NCBI RefSeq assembly: GCF_016888515.1
Contig: NZ_JAFEJK010000001.1
Span: 1,273,475-1,337,474, forward strand
Length of the DNA stretch: 64,000 nt
Direction of reading: 5' to 3'
Source of the DNA: Shimia biformata
GTDB lineage: Bacteria > Pseudomonadota > Alphaproteobacteria > Rhodobacterales > Rhodobacteraceae
Part shown: piece after piece, positions 36,176 to 45,065 of the stretch
Layout of the letters: the number at the start of each line of letters is the position of its first letter
Position numbering within the stretch: position 1 is the stretch's first letter
Program-made: the position numbers and the translations under genes
The notes under the pieces: model-generated
Told to the model about the DNA's origin: nothing
Database searches by the model: none
The model's input: the letters and a program-made list of their open reading frames with translations, nothing else

Positions 36176-36337
36176 ATTCCGCCTTGTTTTCTGATGCTTC
36201 CATTGGACTGCCTAAGCGTCCCCGGGTCAACCGTTCGGGTTTTGCACGTGCAGCGATAGATTTCCTTGACCCGGTACACAGGCCGAGGGCAGCTTTGGCG
36301 GATTGCCTCACTTGTGATTGCCCCGGAAAGGATCCCC

Positions 36338-37114
36338 ATGCCCCGTCGTTTCGTCGACCTTTCGGTCGCGCTGGAAACCGGTATCGCCAGCGACCCGCCC
36401 GTCATGGCGCCCGAGATCACCTATTTCACCCATGATCAGACCGCCGAGCAGGTCATGGCGTTCTTTCCCGGCCTCACGCGTCAGGATCTGCCGGGTGGCG
36501 AAGGCTGGGCGATCGAGCGGCTTCAGATCGCGACCCACAATGGCACCCACCTGGACGCGCCCTATCACCACCATTCCACCATGAACAACGGCGACCGCGC
36601 GATCACCATCGACGAGGTGCCGCTGGAATGGTGCATGAACCCCGGCGTGAAGCTGGATTTCCGCCATTTCCCGGATGGTTACGTGGTCAGCGCAGAGAAC
36701 GTCGCGGCCGAGCTTGCGCGTATCGGCCATGACCTTCAACCGCTGGACATCGTAGTGGTGAACACCGCCGCAGGAGCCCGGTATGGCGCCGACGACTATC
36801 TTGTCAAAGGCTGTGGAATGGGGCGCGAAGCGACGATGTACCTGCTGGAACGAGGCGTTCGGGTCACCGGCACGGATGCCTGGTCCTGGGACGCGCCTTT
36901 TCCGCTGACCGCGCAGGAATATGCCCGTTCAGGGGATCCCTCGATTATCTGGGAAGGGCACCGCGCGTCGATGGAGATCGGGTATTGCCACATGGAAAAG
37001 CTGACCAACCTCGACACGCTTCCCCCAACCGGGTTCGAGATTTCGTGCTTTCCCTACAAGATCAAGGGCGCCAGCGCCGGGTTCATTCGCGCCGTGGCGA
37101 TTTTTCAGGAGTAA
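36338..37114 (+). CDS. Cyclase-family metal hydrolase (kynurenine-formamidase-like)
   Basis: The 258-residue protein is a cyclase-family (PF04199-type) hydrolase. It opens with RRFVDLSVALETG and carries the metal motif THNGTHLDAPYH, then a downstream GCGMGREATMYLLERGVRVTGTDAWSWD. Members hydrolyse amide or ring bonds, such as N-formylkynurenine, isatin or cyclic imides. ATG 36338 is chosen because GAAAGGA lies just upstream; the open frame extends to 36266. It is followed after 12 bp by a BKACE enzyme, so the two probably act in one degradation route of unknown substrate. Confidence 0.82.
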   Translation: MPRRFVDLSVALETGIASDPPVMAPEITYFTHDQTAEQVMAFFPGLTRQDLPGGEGWAIERLQIATHNGTHLDAPYHHHSTMNNGDRAITIDEVPLEWCMNPGVKLDFRHFPDGYVVSAENVAAELARIGHDLQPLDIVVVNTAAGARYGADDYLVKGCGMGREATMYLLERGVRVTGTDAWSWDAPFPLTAQEYARSGDPSIIWEGHRASMEIGYCHMEKLTNLDTLPPTGFEISCFPYKIKGASAGFIRAVAIFQE

Positions 37115-37126
37115 GGTTGGCCACCC

Positions 37127-38056
37127 ATGCAGAAAACCATCATCACTTGCGCCATCACCGGCGCGATCCACACCCCCACCATGTCCGACGCTTTGCCGTG
37201 GACGCCCGATGACATCGCGACCCAGGCCATTGACGCGGCAAAGGCGGGGGCCGCGATCCTGCACCTTCATGCCCGCAACCCGGAAAACGGCGCGCCATCG
37301 GTCACACCCGACCATCTTCTGGACGTGTTGCCGCGCATCCGGGCTGAGACCGACGCGATTGTGAATATCTCGACTGGTGGCGCGATCACGATGGGGGTCG
37401 AGGAACGGCTGGCCCCGGCCACGACCTTCTCACCGGAGATGTGTTCGCTGAACATGGGGTCGATTAACTTTTCGATCCACCCGCTGGCAGCGCGTTACCA
37501 GTCGTGGAAATTCGACTGGGAAGAACCTTATGTCCAAGGCTCCGAGGGGGGGATCTTCCGCAACTCGTTTGCCGATATCAAACTGGTGGCCCAGACGCTG
37601 GGCGGCGATCCGCACCACGCCAAGTTCGAACACGAGTGTTATGACGTCGGCCACCTGCACAACCTCGCCTATTGCCTGCGTCAGGGCATGTTCCGGGCGC
37701 CGATTTTCCTGCAGTTTGTCATGGGAATCCTTGGCGGGATTCCGGCCGAGATCGAACATCTTGTCTATATGAAGCGCACCGCCGACCGGCTGTTTGGCAC
37801 GGATTATCAGTGGTCAGTGCTGGGGGCCGGGGCGCAGCAGATGAAACTTGGCGCTGTGGCCGCGCAGATGGGTGGACATGTGCGCGTTGGACTTGAGGAT
37901 TCGCTTTTCATCGAACGCGGCGTTCTGGCAAAATCCAACGCCCAGCAGGTCGAGAAGATGGTCTCGATCCTGCACGGTCAGGGCAATACCGTCGCCACCC
38001 CGGACGAGGCGCGCACCATGCTGGGGCTGAAGGGGGCGGACAAGGTCAGGTTCTGA
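37127..38056 (+). CDS. Beta-keto acid cleavage enzyme (BKACE family)
   Basis: The 309-residue protein is a BKACE (DUF849) TIM barrel. Its N-terminus IITCAITGAIHTPTMS, the metal-ligand HLHARNPENG, NISTGGA and the late GGHVRVGLEDSLF are characteristic. These enzymes cleave a 3-keto acid using acetyl-CoA, giving acetoacetate and a new acyl-CoA; known members act on 3-keto-5-aminohexanoate or dehydrocarnitine. Coupled to the cyclase-family gene 12 bp upstream. The substrate cannot be assigned from sequence. Confidence 0.88.
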   Translation: MQKTIITCAITGAIHTPTMSDALPWTPDDIATQAIDAAKAGAAILHLHARNPENGAPSVTPDHLLDVLPRIRAETDAIVNISTGGAITMGVEERLAPATTFSPEMCSLNMGSINFSIHPLAARYQSWKFDWEEPYVQGSEGGIFRNSFADIKLVAQTLGGDPHHAKFEHECYDVGHLHNLAYCLRQGMFRAPIFLQFVMGILGGIPAEIEHLVYMKRTADRLFGTDYQWSVLGAGAQQMKLGAVAAQMGGHVRVGLEDSLFIERGVLAKSNAQQVEKMVSILHGQGNTVATPDEARTMLGLKGADKVRF

Positions 38057-38166
38057 CAGCCGGGGGTTGATCCTTTCTGCGTAAACCGTAGCATCGGGTG
38101 CAACGGACAGCGGGGGCAGTCCGTGGAATAGAAACCCGTGTCCATGATTCTTCGAAAGGTAGACCG

Positions 38167-38463
38167 ATGAACCTCCGATTGATTGCCCTCCCCGCCGCGA
38201 TGATTGCCGGAATGTCCCTGTCGGGCTGCGATGAATACATCGCGGGCAAGGGCACCCCGCCCGAGATCGCAATGGCCACGAACAACTGCATCTCTGCCGT
38301 GGCGGATGCCACCCGAAACGCTGACGTCAGCCTGATCGGAGCGACCCCGATGACCGACGGCACCAGCGTCGAACTGGCCGTGGGCGGCGCCACGGCACCC
38401 TGGGCCTGCGACACCGACCTCGCCGGCAATGTGCTGCGGGTTTACGACACCGCAGAAGGTTGA
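38167..38463 (+). CDS. Small lipoprotein
   Basis: The 98-residue protein has a lipoprotein signal: hydrophobic LIALPAAMIAGMSLSGC with a lipobox LSGC, so Cys would be lipidated. The mature part is short, with two further cysteines (NNCIS and WACDTD) that could form a disulfide. GAAAGG precedes ATG 38167. The function is unknown. It follows the BKACE gene by about 110 bp and is probably a separate unit. Confidence 0.8.
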   Translation: MNLRLIALPAAMIAGMSLSGCDEYIAGKGTPPEIAMATNNCISAVADATRNADVSLIGATPMTDGTSVELAVGGATAPWACDTDLAGNVLRVYDTAEG

Positions 38464-38730
38464 GGGGGCAGGGGGCGGTTGGATGGCTCTTTGGGTCGGG
38501 CGGGCGTCAGGACCGTGCCACCTATGACGTGAGCCCTTGCCTGATAGTGTGAACGATCACGCGAAATATTGGCACGCCTCTGCGAAATGCTCTGCACTGC
38601 ACACGCGCCCAACCAAGGCGATTGCTTGCATTCGCCGATGCCCGGCAGAGTATTACAAAGTAATGCGCGAGAGAGGGACGCCCTTGACCGGGGTTTATGG
38701 GGCGCGTTGGTTTCTCCGTTCTCACCAATT

Positions 38731-38813
38731 CATGATGCCATGCATCATGCACGCGCCCGACCCGCCCCCATGGGCGGGCGCGTTCCGCACCCACCCCTCG
38801 GGTCGGGCGCGTG
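38731..38813. repeat. Nested palindrome cluster
   Basis: CATGATGC/GCATCATG (38731-38749, 3-base loop) is followed at once by CACGCGCCCGACCCG (38750-38764) pairing perfectly with CGGGTCGGGCGCGTG (38799-38813). Inside, CCCGCCC/GGGCGGG (38761-38778, loop CCAT) competes with the outer arm. Confidence 0.75.
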
Positions 38814-38845
38814 GGTTGAGACTACCGTGAACAATCTGAACCAAG

Positions 38846-38881
38846 TACGCCATTGACGTATGTGCGCCAATGGCGTATTCT
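38846..38881 (+). promoter_or_regulatory. Toxin-antitoxin promoter with overlapping operator
   Basis: A perfect 10-bp inverted repeat TACGCCATTG (38846-38855) / CAATGGCGTA (38868-38877) overlaps a sigma-70-like promoter: TTGACG (38853-38858), 17-bp spacer, TATTCT (38876-38881). This is the expected layout for autorepression by the antitoxin. Confidence 0.7.
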
Positions 38882-38959
38882 ACAGCTAATTTCGGACGCT
38901 AGAAGCCGGTAGAAACCAACCAAGAGGCAGAAGTTTAGGTTTCATACAACGAGGATGAC

Positions 38960-39382
38960 ATGGAGAATACACTTAGACCAGTCGAGTCAGTTCCATTTCA
39001 AGCGACCGAATATCCAATTACGGTTGCTGAGGTTCCTCAGGCATCGGAAATGCTTGATGAGTTACTTGGGGACGAACAGCGCGATGAATTGGTTGACTGC
39101 TTGGCATTTCAGCCAGACATCGGAGAGCCGCTAGGTGATTGCTCGAGAGTGAGAACTAATGTTTTTGCTTTCGATACTGTCGGCGGCAAAAGCGAAGTGA
39201 CGGTCGTGTACTTTTTTCACGACCTGAACATGCCTTTGTACATTCTGGCGGTGTACGAAGGTGAGAAAGAGTTTTCGCCAGACTCGCTGGAGGAAGAAAC
39301 CATGAACCGCCTAGCTGCCGAGCTTGTTCAGACCAGTATTAAGGACGCCAGAAGAGCGTTTAAGAGCAGTGCCCGAAGTTAA
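38960..39382 (+). CDS. Diverged RelE/HigB-like toxin
   Basis: The 140-residue protein resembles the RelE/HigB-2 toxin fold in its C-terminal half: VTVVYFFHDLNMPLYILAVYEGEKEFSPDSLEEETMNRLAAELV fits the usual strand-strand-helix end of mRNA interferases. Several usual residues differ: the GIRKLR-like strand reads CSRVRTN and the expected KNEK reads EGEKE. GAGG precedes ATG 38960. It is followed after 39 bp by an HTH antitoxin-like gene, the toxin-first order of higBA. G+C is visibly lower than in neighbours (46 of the first 100 bases). Toxicity is inferred. Confidence 0.68.
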   Translation: MENTLRPVESVPFQATEYPITVAEVPQASEMLDELLGDEQRDELVDCLAFQPDIGEPLGDCSRVRTNVFAFDTVGGKSEVTVVYFFHDLNMPLYILAVYEGEKEFSPDSLEEETMNRLAAELVQTSIKDARRAFKSSARS

Positions 39383-39421
39383 TCTCGGGTGGTCAGAAAG
39401 AGAGGCAAAGGAGAACGAAAA

Positions 39422-39706
39422 ATGCATGAGATAATTCGGGGAATGGAGCAGGCCCTTGAGCATGCAAAGGGAGCGGACAATGGCACAAAAACTCGCCAAG
39501 TCCGCGTTCCTGACAATGTAGATGTCGCTGCGATTAGGCGCAAACTTGGTTTGTCCCAAACCGAGTTCGCCCTTCGCTTTGGCTTCAATCTTGCTAGCCT
39601 GCGAAATTGGGAGCAGGGTCGCCGTTTCCCAGACGGTCCCGCGCGCACCCTTTTGAAAGTCATTGATGCTGCCCCAGAAGCAGTAGAAAGCGCTTTGACT
39701 GGTTAA
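39422..39706 (+). CDS. HigA/NadS-like HTH antitoxin
   Basis: The 94-residue protein has an N-terminal helical stretch and a C-terminal Cro/C1-type helix-turn-helix: VAAIRRKLGLSQTEFALRFG with the recognition helix NLASLRNWEQGRRFPDGPAR. This is the typical antitoxin following HigB/RelE-type toxins, which binds the toxin and represses the operon. ATG 39422 follows AGGAG at 39409-39413 with good spacing. The inverted repeat at 38846-38877 is its likely operator. A terminator follows at 39731-39760. Confidence 0.82.
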   Translation: MHEIIRGMEQALEHAKGADNGTKTRQVRVPDNVDVAAIRRKLGLSQTEFALRFGFNLASLRNWEQGRRFPDGPARTLLKVIDAAPEAVESALTG

Positions 39707-39730
39707 ACTAGCCATTCTTTTCACTTCATT

Positions 39731-39750
39731 AGGGCAGGCAGAAGTCTGCC

Positions 39751-39760
<10 letters not shown>
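39731..39760 (+). terminator. Rho-independent terminator of the toxin-antitoxin operon
   Basis: AGGGCAG (39731-39737) pairs with CTGCCCT (39746-39752) and is followed by a run of seven T (39754-39760). The hairpin's last bases and the T-run are also the stop codon and final lysine codons of the convergent uvrB. Confidence 0.8.
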
Positions 39761-41922
<2,162 letters not shown>

Positions 41923-42404
41923 GGCAGTCTCCGGGATCAAGAAACAATGTGCCTTTATGAAGGTCGTGTTCAACCCCCGCTGCTGACAGGATCTGTCAGT
42001 AAGGTATGGCAAACCATATTTGTCGGGTTCGAATGATTTTGAAGATTCGGTCAAAATTGACGTTAGGTCAGGCTGTCGGCGGGGTGAATTGGTGCGAATG
42101 GCTGTCCAATTTGAACGTTTATGCCCTCAATACCCAATATTGGGTAATTTTGTGCCGCGCGCGTATTGCAAAAAGATTCAAATCTTTCCTATCATTTACC
42201 AGCAAGCAGCAGAACTTGGTCGTCGAGCAGGCCGCATTTTTTACCCCTCGCTCCCCGTGGTTTGGACGGCAGCCACTGCTGCTTGCGACCTTCCCCTGCT
42301 GGATCGGCGTCTGGACGCGCGCTAGATGGCGCCCTGAGGCAATTCGGCGCTTGCCCGGACCGTCAGAATCCCTGATAAAGCGGCAAGTTCAAGGAGGGTG
42401 CGCC
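41923..42404. other. Intergenic region between uvrB and the complex I protein gene
   Basis: This 482-base stretch is A+T-richer than its surroundings and carries three perfect palindromes: CTGACAG-GAT-CTGTCAG (41983-41999), TACCCAATATTGGGTA (42131-42146) and AAAGATT-CA-AATCTTT (42172-42187). The divergent promoters of both genes should lie here. A continuous open frame runs through part of it, but no protein features support it. Confidence 0.6.
42131..42187. promoter_or_regulatory. Pair of palindromes upstream of the complex I protein gene
   Basis: A perfect 16-bp palindrome TACCCAATATTGGGTA (42131-42146) and an AAAGATT-CA-AATCTTT palindrome (42172-42187) have centres 41 bp apart, about four helical turns. 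Their spacing suggests protein binding sites; the ligand is unknown. Confidence 0.45.
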
Positions 42405-42716
42405 ATGACCGCTCGTATCTATCAGCCTGCTCGTAACGCCATGACCTCGGGTCAGGCGAAAACCCATCATTGGGTGCTTGAATATGACCCGGCCGCGCCG
42501 CGCACGGTTGATCCGCTTATGGGCTGGACCGGGTCCAGTGATATGACCTCGCAGGTGCGCCTGCGGTTCAAATCGAAAGAGGCGGCATTGGATTATGCCC
42601 GCGAACACGGGATCGAAGCGACGGTGATTGCACCGCACAAACGCAAGCCGAATATCCGGCCCGGCGGCTATGGCGAGAATTTCGCTACCAACCGGCGCGG
42701 CCCCTGGACGCACTGA
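42405..42716 (+). CDS. NDUFS4-like ETC complex I subunit
   Basis: The 103-residue protein matches the NDUFS4-type accessory subunit of respiratory complex I found in alphaproteobacteria and mitochondria: [44 protein letters not shown] and the C-terminal [12 protein letters not shown]. It stabilises the peripheral arm of NADH:quinone oxidoreductase. ATG 42405 has a strong AAGGAGG at 42391-42397. It stands alone, away from any nuo cluster, with its own terminator. Confidence 0.9.
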   Translation: MTARIYQPARNAMTSGQAKTHHWVLEYDPAAPRTVDPLMGWTGSSDMTSQVRLRFKSKEAALDYAREHGIEATVIAPHKRKPNIRPGGYGENFATNRRGPWTH

Positions 42717-42740
42717 GCGCGACACAAGTCACAGATCAGA

Positions 42741-42767
42741 CCCGTGCCATTGGCGCGGGTTTTTTTT
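42741..42767 (+). terminator. Rho-independent terminator
   Basis: CCCGTGCC (42741-42748) pairs with GGCGCGGG (42752-42759), one G-T wobble, loop ATT, followed by eight T. It ends the complex I protein gene. Confidence 0.9.
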
Positions 42768-42775
42768 GTCCGCCG

Positions 42776-43582
42776 TCAGAACCCGGCCGCGTCCAGCTTT
42801 GCGTCGACCATGGACTGATAGCTGCCGCCGAACAGACGCAGATGCACCAGCGCGGGCCACAGCTGATAGATTGCGCGACGGCGTTCCCATCCCGGCTCAA
42901 GCGCGCCATAGGCCTGCCAGAAGGCCGGGTGGGGCGTGGCAAACAAGGTCAGCATCGCAAGGTCGACCTCGCGGTCGCCGTGATAGCAGGCCGGGTCTAT
43001 CAGAAATGCTGCGTCGGCGGTGAACAATACGTTCCCCGCCCATAGGTCACCGTGCAACAAGGCGGCTGGCGGGGCCTTTGGCAAAAGGTCGGGCAGCGCG
43101 TCAATCAGTGTCTCGGCGCGGCGGGCAAGCGGCGCTGGCAAAGCGAAAAGCGACGGGCGGATCCTTGTGTCGCCCCAGAAGGTCGCCCAGTTGCGATGGC
43201 GGGTATTGGGGATCGCGACATCGCCAAAGGCATAGTCCCGGTCCCAGCCGAAACTGTCGCCCAATGCGGAATGAAGATGGCGCAACCCCTCACCAAGCGC
43301 GGTCCAGCCCTTGGCATGTGCCTGTGCTTCGGGCAGGAATTCCATCACCAGAACCGTGTCCCGTGCCGCCAGAACGCGAGGCGCCGGAGCGTTGGCAGCG
43401 CGGATGTCGCGCAGCATCCTCGCTTCTTCGACAACCAGCGGGCCGGTCTTTGCGACAATGCGGCGGCCATCGGTCAGGGTCAGGCGCTGTACCTGCGACA
43501 AGTCCCCGCCGTGCAGCGGTCTGGCCGAGGCCACGCGGACCCCCAACAGGGTTTCGACGGTCTGATGGACCGGGTCAGTCAA
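42776..43582 (-). CDS. Fructosamine/ketosamine-kinase-family protein
   Basis: The 268-residue protein has the fructosamine-kinase/aminoglycoside-phosphotransferase fold: RRIVAKTG (ATP lysine), LVMEFL, the catalytic loop LLHGDLWAGNVLF, and FLIDPACYHGDREVDLAML as the metal-binding part. It would phosphorylate a ketosamine or similar glycated amine, a protein-deglycation step. TTG 43582 is taken as start, overlapping the ygfZ stop by 8 bp; an in-frame ATG at 43645 would give a longer overlap. The usual family length is 265-290 residues, which fits. The two genes are probably co-transcribed. Confidence 0.85.
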   Translation of the reverse strand: MTDPVHQTVETLLGVRVASARPLHGGDLSQVQRLTLTDGRRIVAKTGPLVVEEARMLRDIRAANAPAPRVLAARDTVLVMEFLPEAQAHAKGWTALGEGLRHLHSALGDSFGWDRDYAFGDVAIPNTRHRNWATFWGDTRIRPSLFALPAPLARRAETLIDALPDLLPKAPPAALLHGDLWAGNVLFTADAAFLIDPACYHGDREVDLAMLTLFATPHPAFWQAYGALEPGWERRRAIYQLWPALVHLRLFGGSYQSMVDAKLDAAGF

Positions 43583-44309
43583 GGGTAACGCTCGCGTCGC
43601 CCGCCACCATGCCGGGGCCGGTGCGATCAAGGCGCAGGAAGGCAATGGCGCGGTCGCCGGAGCGGGTGAACAGGGTTCCGACTTCCCGGCCTTCGCGGGT
43701 GATTGGCGTGCCCGGTTCAGCGGCGCCGGTAACGGTGACGGTGGTGAACCCCTTGCGCAATTCGGTCTTGTGCTTCATCCGCGCTGTGACTTCCTGACCG
43801 ACGTAACAGCCTTTGCGGAAATCGACGCCGTTCAGCCGCTCGAATCCGGCCTCCAGAATATAGCTGTCCGGGGTCAACTCGGTGCCTGTCTCCGGGATAC
43901 AACGGGCCACGCGGATCGTATCCCAGTCGGTATCATCGCCAGATTGCGCCGTGTCGCGATAGGCCCGCCAGCCCATGTCGGGATGGCGGGGATCGGCAAA
44001 CCCGTCGACGGGGGTCTCTCCGGTGCCGCGATGCACAAAAAGGTCCGCCGGGGTGATCTGCACGTCGGCGCGCAGCTTGTACATTGACAGCCGCTGCACC
44101 AGCCCGTCGGCAACGGTGGCGTCGACATCCATCAGGATGGCGTCGCCGCGCCGAGACAGGAAGAAATCGGCAAGGAACTTGCCTTGCGGCGTCAGGATCG
44201 CGGCATAGACCATGCCGGCGTCCAGTTTCTTGATGTCATTTGTGATCAGACCCTGAAGGAAATCCTCGGCGTCCATTCCGGTGATCAGGAAGGTCTTGCG
44301 TTCGCTCAT
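43575..44309 (-). CDS. ygfZ: YgfZ/GcvT-domain folate-binding protein
   Basis: The 244-residue protein has the YgfZ signature KGCYVGQEVTARMKH near residue 160, with the N-terminal FLITGMDAEDFLQGLITNDI. YgfZ (IBA57-type) proteins bind folate and assist Fe-S cluster enzymes such as MiaB, especially under oxidative stress. The window has Fe-S enzymes that could profit from it (IlvD and two oxidoreductases). AGGGG precedes ATG 44309. It is followed on the same strand by the overlapping kinase gene. Confidence 0.92.
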   Translation of the reverse strand: MSERKTFLITGMDAEDFLQGLITNDIKKLDAGMVYAAILTPQGKFLADFFLSRRGDAILMDVDATVADGLVQRLSMYKLRADVQITPADLFVHRGTGETPVDGFADPRHPDMGWRAYRDTAQSGDDTDWDTIRVARCIPETGTELTPDSYILEAGFERLNGVDFRKGCYVGQEVTARMKHKTELRKGFTTVTVTGAAEPGTPITREGREVGTLFTRSGDRAIAFLRLDRTGPGMVAGDASVTLD

Positions 44310-44381
44310 GTCCGGCCCCTGTCATTCCTGACGAGATTAATATAGGTCCAAGCAGCGGACGCAACAGGACAGGAGATGGAA

Positions 44382-45065
44382 ATGCGCGCGCCTCTCACGG
44401 TGGTGATCCCGACATTGAATGCGGGCGAAACCCTGCCGCGGTGTCTTGGTGCGCTGTGGGAAGGCATGCAGGCCGGTCTGATCGGTGAGCTGATCGTGGT
44501 GGACGGCGGATCGACAGATGCAACGGTCCAGTTTGCCGATGACGCCGGGGCCACGCTTCTGACGGCGCCACCGTCGCGAGGGGGGCAACTGCGGGCCGGG
44601 GCAATGGCGGCGCGTGGCGAGTGGTTCCTTTTTCTGCATGCCGACACGATCCTGCCCGAGGGCTGGTCCGAAGCGGTGATCGGACACCTGCCAAGCCGCC
44701 GCGCCGCCTGTTTCCGCCTGTCATTCGATGGCGGTGGCTGGGCCGGACGGTGCGTGGCAGGCTGGGCCAACCTGCGCAGCCGCCTGTTCGGGTTGCCCTA
44801 TGGGGATCAGGCGCTCTTGTTACCACGCCGCATCTATGAGCGGGCCGGGGGCTTCCCTGACATTCCGCTGATGGAGGACGTGGCACTGGTGCGCAGGCTG
44901 GATCAGCGCCCGGTCCTGTTGCCTGCAACTGTCATCACACGGGCCGAACGCTATCAGGCCGAAGGCTGGCTCTGGCGCGGGGCGCGGAACCTTTGGACGC
45001 TGGCGCGGTATTTTGCCGGGGTTTCACCCGAACGCCTGAGCAAGAGCTACCGCAAAAGCAGCTAG
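44382..45065 (+). CDS. Family 2 glycosyltransferase (TIGR04283 type)
   Basis: The 227-residue protein is a GT-A glycosyltransferase of the rSAM/selenodomain-associated group: VVIPTLNAGETLPRCLGAL, IVVDGGSTDAT, SRGGQLRAGAMAARGEWFLFLHADT, and LPYGDQALLLPRRIYE. The start is ATG 44382 because AGGAG at 44371-44375 sits 6 bases before it; ATG 44376 directly abuts that site. The donor and acceptor are unknown. The usual partner gene (TIGR04282) is not next to it. Its stop interlocks with the convergent exporter gene at a CTAG. Confidence 0.85.
   Translation: MRAPLTVVIPTLNAGETLPRCLGALWEGMQAGLIGELIVVDGGSTDATVQFADDAGATLLTAPPSRGGQLRAGAMAARGEWFLFLHADTILPEGWSEAVIGHLPSRRAACFRLSFDGGGWAGRCVAGWANLRSRLFGLPYGDQALLLPRRIYERAGGFPDIPLMEDVALVRRLDQRPVLLPATVITRAERYQAEGWLWRGARNLWTLARYFAGVSPERLSKSYRKSS

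Larger units (their letters stand above)
38464..38959. other. Palindrome-rich intergenic region before the toxin-antitoxin module
   Basis: These 496 bases carry no gene I can support. They hold an 8-bp inverted repeat at 38731-38749, a 15-bp inverted repeat at 38750-38813 nesting a 7-bp stem, and the operator/promoter of the toxin-antitoxin operon at 38846-38881. Base composition shifts to lower G+C from about 38820. Confidence 0.6.

Noticed and set aside
38537-38830. Possible small genes in the gap before the toxin-antitoxin module
   Set aside because: Several frames are open but none has a ribosome site or protein-like composition, and they run through the palindrome cluster.
41923-42060. 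LexA (SOS) box upstream of uvrB
   Set aside because: No GTTC-N7-GTTC direct repeat could be found by eye; the CTGACAG/CTGTCAG palindrome does not match the alphaproteobacterial form.
42006-42404. N-terminal extension of the complex I protein through the intergenic region
   Set aside because: The family length and the strong AAGGAGG fix the start at 42405; the extension is unlike any family member.
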